From Ananas comosus (lineage: Eukaryota > Streptophyta > Magnoliopsida > Poales > Bromeliaceae), in the NCBI RefSeq assembly GCF_001540865.1, contig NC_033641.1:7515473-7579472 (forward strand): a stretch of DNA of 64,000 nucleotides, given 5' to 3'. The notes under the pieces were generated by a model that was not told the DNA's origin, did not search any database, and saw only the letters and a program-made list of their open reading frames with translations. This document shows, one piece after another, positions 10,801 through 22,475 of the stretch (position 1 is the first letter of the stretch; every line of letters starts with the position of its first letter). The position numbers and the translations under genes are program-made.

Positions 10801-13800
10801 AGTAAATAAAGAAGGCTTTCCAATTGATTTTACATGAAACACAAATGTTCAACTTGGTTTTTACAATCCAATTAACTTTCTTTTCATTATATAAATGATG
10901 CCAATGAATATATGTATTTGAACAGTATGATGAGAGATTTATTGTGCAAGGAAATGAGTAGCCAATCTTGTGGTGATAATAGGTATTTCTTGTATCCATT
11001 TCGCATTAAGTATTCCAAGCTAGTATCTTGTTCCTAGCAATATTCGGTACATTCCGACCAAATTACTGACGTCACCTTAGAAAGTATGTACCGCTGTCCA
11101 TCACTAAGGTATCATTGTAAAAAAAAATTGCATTATGTCATCTATAAGACTAAAATGGTATATAAGTGCTCTGTTGTTGCAGATAACCAAAGCTACTGTG
11201 CCAAGTAAGTTGGAGTTGTTTGGAATGGCAAATCAACTAAGTTACGAATTTTTTTTTTTTCCTTGGCCAACTATAACCTTGAAGAGTATCAGAAAAAGAA
11301 CCGTCAAATAGTAAAAAGAACTTTCAGTGACTTCATTATATATGCTAGACTTTGTTATCGTCACCCCTTAGTTAAAATTTCTAAAATGACTGGTCTGCAA
11401 TGGACAGATCCACTAAAAAATGGAAAGCTCTTTTGGAGTAAATAATGTCCATTACGATTAGTTAGCAACAAAGTATAGTAAATTATTGTTATCATTTGTG
11501 AACAAATAATATTAGGTTAATGTTTATGCGTTTATTGATACCACTGAAAATTGAGATCATGACAACTGACAAGTACATTTTGTTCTACATAATTATGTGG
11601 AAGTTTGTGTGCACTTTGTATGTTGGACTTCTAAGAGAACCTTCCGCTAAGACGCTCACTTTTGTAATTTTATTTTATTTTTTATTTTCTTCTACACTTA
11701 GTACTTGGTTTTCCAATTTGTTTCCTGTCTTTATTGTTGACATTATTTTGTATTCGCATAGGCTGTGATAAGAGTTCGTTTTCCTGATAATTACGTCTTT
11801 GAGGCCAAGTTTCAACCATCAGACAAGATTCAAAGTTTGATTGATCTTCTAACGAAAGCAATTGCTCGACCAAACGTGCCTTTCTATTTATGTAAGTAAT
11901 ATGGGAATCTATTGCTGTTACAAGCATTACTATGTTTTTGGCATCTTCTTGTTTTCATGTGATTGGCAATTTCTTAGTTATTTTTGTTATTTGATCACAT
12001 CATTTTGATTTTGTCCAATCTCCAAACCTTGGCTGTTCTCTAAGGAAACTTCAGTTAATTAAATGTGAAATTTATTGTAACTGACTGATGTTATGATGTC
12101 ACAATCGTCAAGCTGATACCATGTCCAACAATTTAATCTGTTTCTGTGTATTTCACTTTCTTTTAAATGACCGGTGAATTTGAACTTTGTATAATTATAT
12201 TTCAACTAAAGTGCTTCTGTCAACTGGTGCTTTACTATTATTCGATCTAAGACTGTTATATTAGGTAAATTTTTTTGGGTAAACTTCAATTTGCCCCCTG
12301 TTTTAGCTCATTTTCACTTTGCCTCCCCATGGTTCAAAGAACTGCACTTAGCTACCCTGTATTTTGGCTCATTTTCACTTTGCCACTCTATGGTTCAGAA
12401 AGTTACATTTAACTAGCCTATGGTTATCTAAAAATATTACTTTGCTATCCTATTTGATAGTAGACTTTTTGGGTAAAAATAGAGATAAAACCATAGGATA
12501 GTTAAATACAACTTTTTGAACCACATGGTGGCAAAGTGAAAATAAGCTAAACCACTGGGGGTCAAATTGAAATTTTCCTTTTTTTTATCTATACAGAACC
12601 TAGCTATTGAATCAAATATACCATGTTCAAGATTATATTTTCTGTCTCAATTCTCGTATGTCACGTACATAACTTGAACTTTCTGTTGTAAGTCCCTAGA
12701 ATGCAGATAAAATATGATGTTTTTATGTAAGATAAAGCCAACGATTGTCTAATTTGAGCCCATATCATGGTCCTATATAGAGCTTAGGCTTGTGATAGCA
12801 AAGAGCTTGCTTTTACTTTAGCATAAGAAGACTAGTGGAATTACTATCTGGATATTGCTTGATGTTATTTCTTCAGTATTTGTACACATTACGGGATGAA
12901 CCTTGAGCGGTGAGAATAGCAGAGTCAATCATTTTAAGAAACCAACTAGTAGGTACATTTCTATGGTATGCTGAAATCGTTATGCAAGATAGGATTAATT
13001 ATATCTCTCAGGCCTCTTTTAGCATTTGTTCTGCACAATGCTCTTAAGTAGCAAATGAGCTTATGAAAAGCATCATCCTATATGCTTTTGTGGTGACTGG
13101 TGTGGATGTAGAAAAATTGACTATAACAAACCCTTGCTTGGAGTTTTGGTGAATTTTCAAACAGCCCCTTTGCACGCAGACACATAATACACACAGCAGA
13201 CACGCTCTCCATGCTCCAAATGGAACCTTTGGACCATTTTTGCCTATATATATTACCATATGGTCATTTTTGCTTATGTATACTAACATCTCTCCTTTCA
13301 TTAATATGCTAGAAGTTACTAATTCAATCTAATTGTTATACAGATACCACTCCTCCAAAGGAGCGAATAAAAGATACATCGAAAGATTTCTACTCAGCAG
13401 GGTTTGCTCCTGGAGCAATTGTCTACTTTTCTTATGATCTGCCGAAAGGTCAGTACTTCTATTTTTATGAAGCACATCGATCTGTAACTTTTCTTTTTGT
13501 CCTTTATTTTCAGAACTTCAAAAAGATTTTCATTTTCAAAAAGTGATTTGCAGCTAAGGGGCTTTTGGTTCGACATAAAATTTTGAAAAAAAAAAAAGTT
13601 TGGTGGAAAAATAATTTCGAAGAAAAAGAGTTTTACTCTCTCTAGTGTTTGGTTTGTTGGAAAATAACAATAGTTTTCCATCTAGACTTGTTTGGTTTGC
13701 AGGAAAAGGAAAACATAGATAAAAACCTATTTTATATTTTTCCTTTATTTTATGTATGTATATTAATTATTAAATATATATAATAATTAGCATGCTATAT

Positions 13801-16800
13801 ATGAGAGAGAGGTCTACGCTCACGCAGTCCACGAGGTCCACTTCACCTCATGGACCGTGTGACCCACGCAATGAGCCGCAATGCTTTGCCAATGAATGCT
13901 CAAAAATAACGAAATCCGAAAACACAATTTTTTCCAAAAATTTGTAAAATATTTTACGAGAAAGCAATTTTATGTAGAACCAAATTAGAAATTATTTTTC
14001 GAATCAAAACTACTTTTCGGGCTAGTTTTATATGGAACCAAACATACCCTAATTTGGTGGTGGTAATAATGAGTGAACAAACTTATTGTACAACTTTGCA
14101 TACAACTTTGCATACTCATAAAAATATAGACAAATGTGACACCCCAATAGTCCCGGAATAGGTGGAAACGGGGTTGTGATTGGATATATTAGAGATCATG
14201 GATCCACTAGCAATAATAACTCATTGGGCACATACCACCGTGTTAGGGACTTAGCATTTTTTCCCATATTTCTCCTATGCAATCATCCAAAGGAGATTGT
14301 TGCCAGAGGTTGTGTTGGAGTCTTCTAGAACCATCTCTGGGTATCAAGATTGCGGACGTGGAAGCTAAGTAGTCAAAGTGTCCCTTAGAGTTTCTAAGAG
14401 AGGTAATAAATAGTCTCTTGGGAGGTCGTAGCCTCCCCTTTTTGGCTTGTAGTTTTGCGCCACTTGGTGGTTTTCTATTTGGTCTATTGGGCGGCGAGTG
14501 GCCATGTATACTTGTGGCCTCTACCCCCTCAGGATAACTCAGATTATACTTCTTTACTCTCAAGCAATGTAATACAACATTCCTCTCTCTCTATCTCTCT
14601 TTCTTATACTTAGTCTTAGGTCTAGTAGGTCTAAGCTAGCAAGTAGAGTGGCATGCTTGCTCACTTTACGAGGAAAGGCGAGCGCCGCACGGTCTTGACA
14701 AGCACTTATTGCTCAAGTCCATGACAGTTGGTATCAGAGCGAGTTCGAAAACTGGGAGCTATGTCATCGTCGAATGCTGCCGTCGTTGACATTGTCCCTG
14801 AGCCCAAGCACTCCAAGCGCGGCAAAAATAAGGAGCCGCCGACCAATGCGAGAGAATCTAGTTCGCTCGAGGACCGCATGGGCTTGATGGAGATGCTGTT
14901 GCGAGAGAAGAAAAGCACTATTCTATTCTATCCCAACACGTGGGGATGATGGAGGACGAGTTGCATGCAATGGAGGACAGTGTTGCGACTACCATGGCGA
15001 CTTTCAGACAACAACTCAAGCAATTTCGGAGTGACCTCGCCCGTCGCGAGGATGAGTGGATGGTGTTGGTGGAGGACTTTGTTACTAGGGTCGATGAGGT
15101 CGAGGACCTCAAGATGAGGGTGACAATCCTTGAGAAAGTGGTAGCTCATGGTGTTGAAACGCAAAACAAGCACACCTCGAAGATCCACGTCCCTGAATTT
15201 TCCAATGCTTTAAGGGCATGCGCTATGAGAAGGAAATTGATAATTTCTTATGGCACATGAAGTGCTACCTCAAGGCGTTGCATTTGGAGGACGAGGAAGA
15301 TAAGTTCCAAACCGCTTTCATATACTTCACGGACGACGCAATGCTATGGTGGCGTCGGCGGTCGGCGGAGGCTGAGAAGGGCCAATGTGAGCTTAAGATC
15401 TGGGAGCACTTTGTGCGCCAGCTCAAGGCGCAGTTCTACCTAGAGCACGTGGAATACCTTGTGTGGAGGCAACTTCAACGACTCAAACATCGATGGACAT
15501 TGAAGGAGTATGTCTAGGAGTACTCTAAGCTAATATTGACAATCACCAATAAGGATTGGTTATTCTTCTTCCTAGATGGGCTTCAACCATGGGTCAACAA
15601 GAAGCTTGTGGGGCAAATTGTCAAGGACCTGAACTCTGTGATAGGTTTGGCAGCGAAATTGCTCGAATATGAGCGAATCGAGGGCTATCATGGTAAACCA
15701 CCCAAGGCGAGCGAGGCCAAAGGTGGGGGAGAGCACCGCAATACAGGGGACGAGAAGGGACACAGAATTTGGCTCCGCCACACAAAAACCTTATGTGCTA
15801 TGTGTGCAGCGAGAACTATCGGGTGCGGGACTACCCAAACAAGAACAAGAAGGAGGAGAAACAAGTGGTTGTAGTCCAAGCTGAGGGTAAGGACGAGGCA
15901 GAACTGCCGAGGATGGGTGCGCTAAGGCTTGTCAATGCGGTTCGTGGGCAGCCAAGAGGTGGCAAGCTCCATAGGAGGGAGCTGATGTTTATCGATGTGA
16001 CCCTCAACGGGAGGGCCACATGAGCGATGATCGCCACTGGCACGATACAACCTTGTCCTGAGGTAAAGGCCAAGTAGTTTGACCTCAAGCTGGAGAAGAA
16101 TACAAGTCGCATCAAGACTGTCAACTCCGAGGCGTGACCTATCACAAGAGTTGCAGAGGGCGTGGAGAAAGCCATCGGCCCGTAGAGAGGCATGGCCAAT
16201 CTCATGGTCGAACCGCTCGATGACTTTGGAGTGATCCTTGGGATGGACTTCTTAGCTTCGTCGAAGTGGGTGCTGAGCTTCACGGATCAGTCAGCCCTAT
16301 GCATGGTCTTGATGTGTCGGGGAGAGCCGACGAAGGACCAAACCCTAACAGCCTTGCAACTTTGCTAGGAGGTGAAGTACGAGGGGGTACTCAACTATAA
16401 GGGCCTTGAGGAGGAGGACCTGGATGAGAGCGAGGCTGTCAAGCCAAAGAAGTTCCTGGAGCAACTTGCACCCAATCAAGGGGTAGAGCGCCCTGTTGAG
16501 CGCAAAGCCGAGGATGAGCGGGCGACCTTGGGAGTCCCGTAGCTCGGCGGTGTGCGAGTGCATGTCAAGGAGGACAAGCACATTCGACAACTTGGACTCG
16601 ATGACAGACTTCTTCGCATAGCGAGATGACTAGTGTTCATGCTCAACGGGGCAAGGCACTGGGAGCAGGTGCAGAAGCAAATGCGGATTACGATAGAGAA
16701 GTTGAGGCCGCGCAAGCGCAAAGGCACGGGTGACTGCAAGCAGCGCTACATGGACTGAGATTAGCACAACACGCGGCGAAGGCATCTACGCATTAGGTAG

Positions 16801-18655
16801 GGCGGGTTGTTAGGGACTTAGCATTTTTCCCCGATTTCTCTTTTGCAATCATCCAAACTCCGAAGAAGATTGTTGCTGGAGGTTTTGCCGGAGTCTTCTA
16901 AAAGCGTCTCTACGAGTATTGAGACTGCAGGCGTGGAAACCGAGGAGTCAAGTGTCCCTTCGAGTTTCTAGGAAAGATAATAAATAAGGTCTCTTGGGAA
17001 ATCGTAGCCTCCTCTTTTGGCTTGTATCCTTACGCCACTTGGTGCCTTCTATTTGGTCCATTGGGCGACGAGTGGCCTATATATATACTTTTGGCCTCCA
17101 CCCCATCAGGATAACTCAGTTTGTACTTTTCTACTCAAGCAATATAATACAACATTCCTCTCTCTCTCTCTCCTTCTCTCGTACTTAGTTTTAGGGCAAG
17201 TAGGTCCAAACTAGCAAGTAGAGAGGTAGGCTTGCTTATTTCACGGGGGAAGGCGGGAGCCGCATGGTTTTGGCAAGAACTTTTGCTTAAGTCCGTAACA
17301 ATCGGCCCAAAATGCTAAGTCTAGTTATTGTTACTAGAGTCTATGGTCTTTTATATACCCAATTACAATTCCGTTTTCATCCAATGTAGAACTATTGAGG
17401 TGTCACAATCTCTCCCCGTTTAGGCAGTGATGTTCAGCTCAATCACACATATAGCCAAAGATCATCAGGTAATGTGAGGCCCACCTTACGATCAGAGCCA
17501 GTTCACCAACTGGAACTGTGAGGTGGGCCTCACATCGCCTGGTGATATTGGGTTGTATATGTGATTAGACCGACGAGGACGTCAAGGCCTAAATGGGGGG
17601 AGTCTATGATACCCCAATTGTCCCACATAAGATGAAAACGGGATTGTGATTGGTATGTAAGAGACCATGGACCGTAGTAATACTAACTGGACTTGAGTAT
17701 TTTGGGCCGGTGGTTTGAGCCTAACGAGTTATTATTACTAGTGGGTCGGATTATTACAACAAATTTATTTGATAACATTGTAACGGAAATGCTTGAAATT
17801 ATTGTACCTATGATTCTTCTTTATGTAACTCGCCTTATGTTGGCATGCCAAATTCTTTCTCTAGTTCAATGCTAAGAATTCAAATCTTGTAGTTTCTTTG
17901 TTTTTTCCATTTGTCTTGGTCCACATGAAGTGATTATTATTCTATGTTTAAAACTTGACTCAATCTGCTGTATAAAATTGTTTCAGTTAGTTCCATGAGG
18001 ATTGTTAAGCATCTAACATCATGAAAACCGGCTAATCCGTGTAAGACAATTTCATATCGACTATTGCATAACTTGGCTTTACAGTTAAGGTTTGATCTTC
18101 CCCTTCCTCAACCCTCTTCGCAGTAGCTCCCTGCTTTTCTAGCTTGGGCTCCCTGTTTTTTGCTCCCTCTCTTAGTTCTTTCTTGGATTTTATATATTTT
18201 TTTATTTCTTTCTTTTAGATGCGTTTTTGTCATCTTTTTCTTTCCGTCTTTGTCCTCTGTTGAACCGTTTTTGTAGCTAATTCATTTCCCTAATGAACAA
18301 TGCGGGTTGAGGTTGTTTACCTCTTTGTTACAGCCTATTTTTTATATTTTGTTTCCTTTCATAAATCATAAGCAGATTTTTGTATCTTTAATCATCTAAT
18401 ACGACGAAGTGTTTAATCAATTATTAATTCATTTCCTATATTGCAGATTCAGAGTTAAATAGCGAAGCTCTGACAGGGCCTTATCTTCGTGAAGACATCC
18501 GATCTTTAAATGGACTTGAGCTTCCCTCCAAACAAGAACAAGCCGATCCTGCCAATTCTCAGCCAGAAGCTCCTGTAATCGAGGCTCCTCCTCCTGCTTC
18601 TGATCCCAATCCAGCACCGAAGAAGCCAACGAAACCGAAGTGGCTTAAATTATAA
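7820..18655 (+). CDS. PUX1: Plant UBX domain-containing protein 1 (PUX1-like), 7 exons
   Basis: Exons are 7820-7840, 9646-9745, 9900-9968, 10171-10244, 11762-11891, 13344-13448 and 18447-18655; all introns are GT-AG. Together they give 235 residues, against about 250 in Arabidopsis PUX1. The order matches PUX1: a short acidic start; the signature EEPDDFYDFTPEDYFRLM at 41-58; a basic helix with KTRKIREAEAAARRAR at 70-85; a UBX domain at about 89-166 (VIRVRFPDN, FYLYTTPPK, DFYSAGFAPGAIVYF); and a Pro-rich tail ending in KPKWLKL. In Arabidopsis, PUX1 binds the AAA ATPase CDC48 through this region and promotes disassembly of its hexamer; the same role is inferred here. The ATG encodes only seven residues before intron 1, and is chosen because joining at 7840 gives the family's continuous AK-helix-RVF stretch. 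The last intron (5.0 kb) holds three mobile elements. Confidence 0.95.
7841..9645 (+). other. PUX1 intron 1
   Basis: A 1.8-kb intron with a normal GT donor and TTCCAG acceptor. I see no repeat or coding signal in it; short open frames such as 8529-8792 have no recognisable product. Confidence 0.7.
10245..11761 (+). other. PUX1 intron 4
   Basis: A 1.5-kb T-rich intron. A pseudo-acceptor near 11180 is followed by ATAACCAAAGC, but using it would break the conserved join between ARITK and AVIRVRF. Nothing else is recognised. Confidence 0.6.
12277..12578. mobile_element. MULE-type foldback MITE in PUX1 intron 5
   Basis: The left end GGGTAAACTTCAATTTGCCC mirrors the right end GTCAAATTGAAATTTTCC, and the inner parts (ACTTTGCC / GGCAAAGTG) also pair, so most of its 302 bp folds back. 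The ends resemble the 9-bp-duplication family at 23352 and 50125. The flanks are poly-T, so the duplication cannot be read clearly. Confidence 0.6.
13558..14049. mobile_element. 492-bp Harbinger-type MITE in PUX1 intron 6
   Basis: Ends GGGGCTTTTGGTTCGACATA and TATATGGAACCAAACATACCC are inverted repeats flanked by TAA at 13555-13557 and 14050-14052. The core is AT-rich with no coding frame. Confidence 0.75.
14135..14240 (+). mobile_element. Cassandra-like TRIM LTR fragment
   Basis: Starts TGTGACACCCCAATAG and matches the LTR at 17605 and the inverted LTR at 17301-17407. It is cut off at 14240 by the LTR-gag element, so it and the 17.3-17.76 kb sequence are probably parts of one older element. 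Confidence 0.65.
14241..17300 (+). mobile_element. Non-autonomous LTR retrotransposon with gag only (TR-GAG type)
   Basis: The 5' LTR is 14241-14726 and the 3' LTR 16808-17300 (486 and 493 bp, both TGTTAGGGAC...AACA or GACA). The primer-binding site TGGTATCAGAGC at 14729-14740 fits initiator Met-tRNA. A short purine tract (GGTAGGGCGGG) precedes the 3' LTR. Between them lie a Ty3/gypsy-like gag and a protease remnant, but no reverse transcriptase, RNase H or integrase core. It inserted into a Cassandra-like TRIM inside the last PUX1 intron, in the sense direction. No clean 5-bp duplication is seen (CACCG left, ATCGG right). The LTRs differ at many sites, so the insertion is not recent. Confidence 0.85.
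14761..16790 (+). pseudogene. Decayed Ty3/gypsy-like gag and protease remnant
   Basis: An ATG 20 bp after the primer-binding site opens a frame (SSSNAAVVDIVPEPKHSK). A coiled-coil stretch follows at 14946-15190. After a frame change near 15210 comes the retrotransposon gag core: NFLWHMKCYLKAL, MLWWRRRSAE, QFYLEHVEYL and LKEYV, then a stop near 15516. The zinc-knuckle region (CYVCSENYRVRDYP, about 15789) has lost its His and last Cys. The protease active-site region reads MIATGT instead of the usual DTGA, and VILGMDFL near 16230 marks the end of the protease fold. Several stops break the frame, so it is not functional. Confidence 0.8.
17301..17760. mobile_element. Palindromic (foldback) Cassandra-like TRIM
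   Basis: A near-perfect large inverted repeat. The left arm (17301-17500) is an inverted LTR (17301-17407, ending TGTCACA) plus inverted internal sequence. The right arm (17512-17710) carries the same internal sequence, a purine tract AAATGGGGGGAGTC and a direct LTR from 17605 (TATGATACCCC). The roughly 20-bp centre holds the ATCAGAGCCAG primer-binding-site remnant. The internal motifs GTGAGGTGGGCCTCACAT and GATTAGACCGACGAGGACGT match the internal region of the complete element at 52703-53259. So this is a TRIM whose 3' half was duplicated head to head. Confidence 0.75.
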
Positions 18656-19365
18656 ACACCCTGAGGGTAAGTTTTTGCATTATACTTTCATAAATTTTGT
18701 ACCGGAGGAGCAAAGTGCATGAAATTTTGTCACCATGAGTTTATGCTTGACTGAAACAGAGATGTATGGGTTGCATATTTTAGTTTTGTAAAGACATTGA
18801 TAGGATGACGACTAATGTTTTATCGTTTCGAACCTATCATTCCCCGCTGCATTGCTTTCTTTTTCCGGAAATCAGAACAAATATTATATTCTTTTGTTGT
18901 CCTTCTTGTAGTTGATGGAAGTTTGGAACCTTGAAGGCGCCCCATGATCAAAACCTCCTCTAACATCCTTGCAATGGATGTTTCCATATCGTAAACAGGC
19001 CAAAGAGCAACAACTTTTCTCAGGGTTTTGTTCCGCATGAGATTGTTATCGCTTTGCCGTGCACCGAAGAATTATGTAATGCTTATCCTGTAACATATGG
19101 TAACTAGGAAATAGTGCACAGTTATGGTGTTTTGCTTCACTTCTGGTTTCTTCTTCTACTTCCGTCGCACCGCCTCACCTTCTGCTATTATTCTTTCCCT
19201 AGTTGCTACCAATGGTTTCATTTGTTAGGGTCTGTTTGATCAGCTGAAGTTTCTACATAGTTTTCTTTCACAAGGAATTTGTATGAAGAAGATATTTCTT
19301 TTTTTTTTCCCTTAAAAAATCTCTTTTGACGAGGACATCTTTTGCCCTGTGATAATAAGTCCACA
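18656..19365 (+). other. PUX1 3' untranslated and downstream region
   Basis: No reading frame continues. A GGTAAG donor-like site 10 bp after the stop could start a 3' untranslated intron, but I cannot prove it. The poly(A) site is not obvious. Confidence 0.4.
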
Positions 19366-19560
19366 AGACTAATAAGTTGAGTTGGATAAGCGTAATAAGT
19401 TGAGTGGGGTTGTGGTTCACAAAAGACTTAACGATAAGAGGTCCAACAATAGAATTAATGTTTAGGTTGGTTAAGTCAGGTTGAAGTCCGCGAGTGGGTT
19501 TTCTATCAGTACATGCTTTTGGAACAGTTGGTTAGCGCTTACGATTCACGGTTTATAACT
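19366..19560 (+). repeat. Dispersed repeat R1, copy 2
   Basis: Homologous over its length to 2857-3085, sharing TAATAAGTTGAGTGGGG and a GGTTCACAA-like segment. No coding content; the class is unresolved. Confidence 0.5.
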
Positions 19561-20228
19561 AATTTGTAGGTTAAAAAAATAACTTTTCATTGAACTACAC
19601 TTAGCTAAAAAATTATTTTTGCACCACTATTTATTTGATTGAAAGTCAGTGTCTTCAAAATTTAAATTCTCTCACTTTCTATGCTTATTTCATTAAAAAT
19701 TCTCACACTATCACACAAAAGAATGAAAAAAGTTACAGCAGTAATTTTTTTTTTTTAAATCACTTTCTCTATCTGTTTTATCTTTCGTAGTTAACTCCGT
19801 CACGGCCAGAGCAAAATCAATTACAGCATTACGAAAAAGTACAGTTACAGCCGAACTTAAAATAAAAGTGGACACATACAAAGAAAATCACATCAACCCC
19901 CCACACTTTTACTGAAACAAACAAACCAAGTTTTGAAATGTCTTCCGATTTTTTGGAGCCGCTGAGTAATCGGAACTGGCGCTGGAACAACGCATTTGAT
20001 TTCCAAACTAGTCCTAAATTCTATCCGCATTGATCGTTAATAATAAGATGTTTTTGCATCGATTCTGAGTGGAAAGGATTAGCATCCAAATCCCAGACAC
20101 TCAGCATTAACTAACAAGTTTTAAAAAGCACTCAACCAACCTTTATTTGTACAATGCCATCTCAATTTCTTTACTTACTTTTACAGGACATGGTTCGTTG
20201 AGCTTATGTGTTTAATAGAAAAAAGATT
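19561..20228. other. Gene-free stretch
   Basis: AT-rich with a poly-T run near 19747. I see no gene or clear element. Confidence 0.5.
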
Positions 20229-20230
20229 TC

Positions 20231-20630
20231 CCTCATGTTTGGTTCACCTATTTTAGACTATGGAATCGGAATGGAATTCATTGATTCCGATTGTTGCCGT
20301 TTGTTTTATAGGAATCGAATTCCGATTTTCATTCCACTCCGGAATGGGAATGGCCAAATCCATTTATGACCCAATCCGGCTTTAAATCCCGGATTGGTTC
20401 ATTCCAAAGTAACTATTCAAAATCCTCTTTCATCAACACCTACCTCCTCTCCCTTCACCACTTTCCTCTCTCTTAATTAAAATCCTCTCTAAAAAATTTT
20501 AAATTTTCATTCCGATTTCCATTCCAATAATGAACCAAATATTTTTGGATGATTCGTCATTCCATTTCCCATTCCAAAGCAATCTAATTCCATTTCCCAT
20601 TCTTATTTCAATCATGAACCAAACATGCCC
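20231..20630. mobile_element. About 400-bp Harbinger-type MITE (GGAATCGG family)
   Basis: The left end TCATGTTTGGTTCACC is mirrored by the right end ATGAACCAAACATGCCC. The interior is rich in GGAATGG/CCATTCC inverted motifs. The 3-bp flanking duplication is not clear. Confidence 0.6.
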
Positions 20631-21276
20631 TAACAGTTGAGAATTATTCAGGAGTTTAAACCAGAGGAAGCACTCCTAATCCTACCTAACAAAAAAGCTA
20701 GTGCGCGGGAAACTTTATTTCAGAGAACAGTCTTCTTCTGCCTGGAACAGTATTTTTCATCCGTTTGGTTCTAAAAAAAAAGAGTTATTTTAGTAAAATG
20801 AGTGAATTTGCATGTTTGGTTCTAAAGTTATGAAACAAATGACATTTTAGTCTTCAAACTTTTATTTGTTGTAATTTTTGGTTCGAACTTTAAGAATTGT
20901 TGCAATCAAGTCTTGCAACTCAATTTAGACGTTTGTTTATAAAATAACTAATACATAGTATCTCTAGCATTTTCTTATTTTACTTTTATATTGTTGGAAT
21001 TTTTTTTTGATCTTTTAGTAAAATATTCTTTAAAAGCAATTTGAAAGTTTAATTTCAGTTTTAGAAAAATTTTGAAAAGAAATTAAATAATAAATACTAT
21101 AGAGAAAATGATTAGAAAAGGCCTGTGGATCGACACGTGGAGAGCACTGTTCTAGAAGCGAAATTGTCCCTCCATGTGCGAGACTTTCCGGCAATTACTT
21201 CCAGCGATACAATGTCCACGTTCCGCCCCGTCGGCACGCTTTCAAGGTGGCGCAGAATGAACCCAACAAACTTTAG
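20631..21276. other. Gene-free stretch
   Basis: AT-rich intergenic DNA with no gene or terminal repeat that I can recognise. Confidence 0.5.
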
Positions 21277-22050
21277 GGTGCGTTTGGTACCGGGGATATC
21301 CTGAAACAACATGGGATATCCCCCGAGTTGTAACCAAACGGCAGAAGAACAGGGAGGAACGGATTATTCCGGTCAAAGCGGGTTATTCTGGGTTGTTCTG
21401 GAACAATCCGTTAAAAATTGTTCCTAGGGTAATTGAGAACAACTTTGTTCTTCTCTTTATTTTATTAAATAAATAGATATATAAATAAATATATTAATAT
21501 AAATATTATTTTTATGATAATATATTTATACTTAAATTTTATTATATAATATAAATTAATTAAATTTAATATTTTATTTATTTTATTAAGTTTTATTATT
21601 TATATATTAATATTTAATTATTTTATCTTATATTAAGTATTGTATATATAATTATTTTTTCATGCATTATATATTTTTTAAAATTTGTATTGAAATTTAT
21701 ACTATTATTAATTAATATTATAAGGAAATCATTACATATATTATGGATAAATTATATAAAATAAATTATTATTATGTATAGTAAAATAAATATATTATTT
21801 TAAATTAAATTGTTATATAAAATATTATATTATAAATTACTATAAGAAATAATTTTATATAAAATATACTAATATAAATTAATTATTTTATTTTTAAAAA
21901 TATATTTAGACATTGTTCTACACTATTTATCCAGACGCTACTAAAGATATCCTCTAGAATATCTCCGAATGCATCCAAACATAATTTCCAATTGTTCTAT
22001 CTTGTACCGAAATATCTCCTGTTTCGGGAACAACAAAAGTTGTGAAATAC
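21277..22050. mobile_element. AT-rich Harbinger-like MITE, carrying a SINE at its right side
   Basis: It begins GGGTGCGTTTGGTACCGGGG after TTA and has an AT-rich core. The right side has a matching TTGTACCGAAATATCTCC and GTTTCGGGAACAAC before the SINE target site at 22035. The exact right end is uncertain because of the SINE. Confidence 0.5.
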
Positions 22051-22207
22051 CGACCGTCCCTAAAACAAGTGGCAAAGGGCTTGGTGGTTGGTACCCGAGA
22101 TCCAAGTTTGAATCATAGTTGATTCACATTTCCAGCTAAGTTTATTTCTAAATGAAATAAACGAAGCGGGTAGCGTGCTACCTATCTCTCAAAAAAAAAA
22201 AAAAAAA
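22051..22207 (+). mobile_element. tRNA-derived SINE, copy 2 (best preserved)
   Basis: It runs from CGACCGTCCCTAAAAC through an A-box-like GTGGCAAAGGGC, a B-box-like AAGTTTGAATC, and GAAGCGGGTAGCGTGCTACC to a poly-A tail from 22191. The 16-bp duplication AAAAGTTGTGAAATAC flanks it at 22035-22050 and 22208-22223. That gives an unambiguous retroposition in the plus direction of about 157 bp. Confidence 0.9.
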
Positions 22208-22380
22208 AAAAGTTGTGAAATACTAAAATTCAGCGAAAATCAGCACAAAAGATTAATGGCGACTCGTGCCGTGCGTATGTTTAATCGAAAGTATAACTTT
22301 CATTTTCTCTTAAACAATTAACTTGAGAATAAATGTGTATATAAATAATAATAACATACTTTTAGTTTTCATTGTGAGAC

Positions 22381-22475
22381 TAATTCTCAAATGTGGAAAC
22401 CTTAGTTGGGCTTCCAGGCAAAATTCATCAAGTATTGGGCTGCCTAAAAAGCCTAATAAATTTTAAATCATTAAA
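22381..22475 (-). repeat. Dispersed repeat R2, minus-strand copy
   Basis: The reverse complement matches the 6011-6140 repeat (TGGGCTGCCT and AATGTGG segments). Class unknown. Confidence 0.4.

Noticed and set aside
11180..11230. Extra PUX1 exon after a TTGCAG acceptor
   Set aside because: Including it would disrupt the conserved join between exon 4 and exon 5, and it lacks family similarity.
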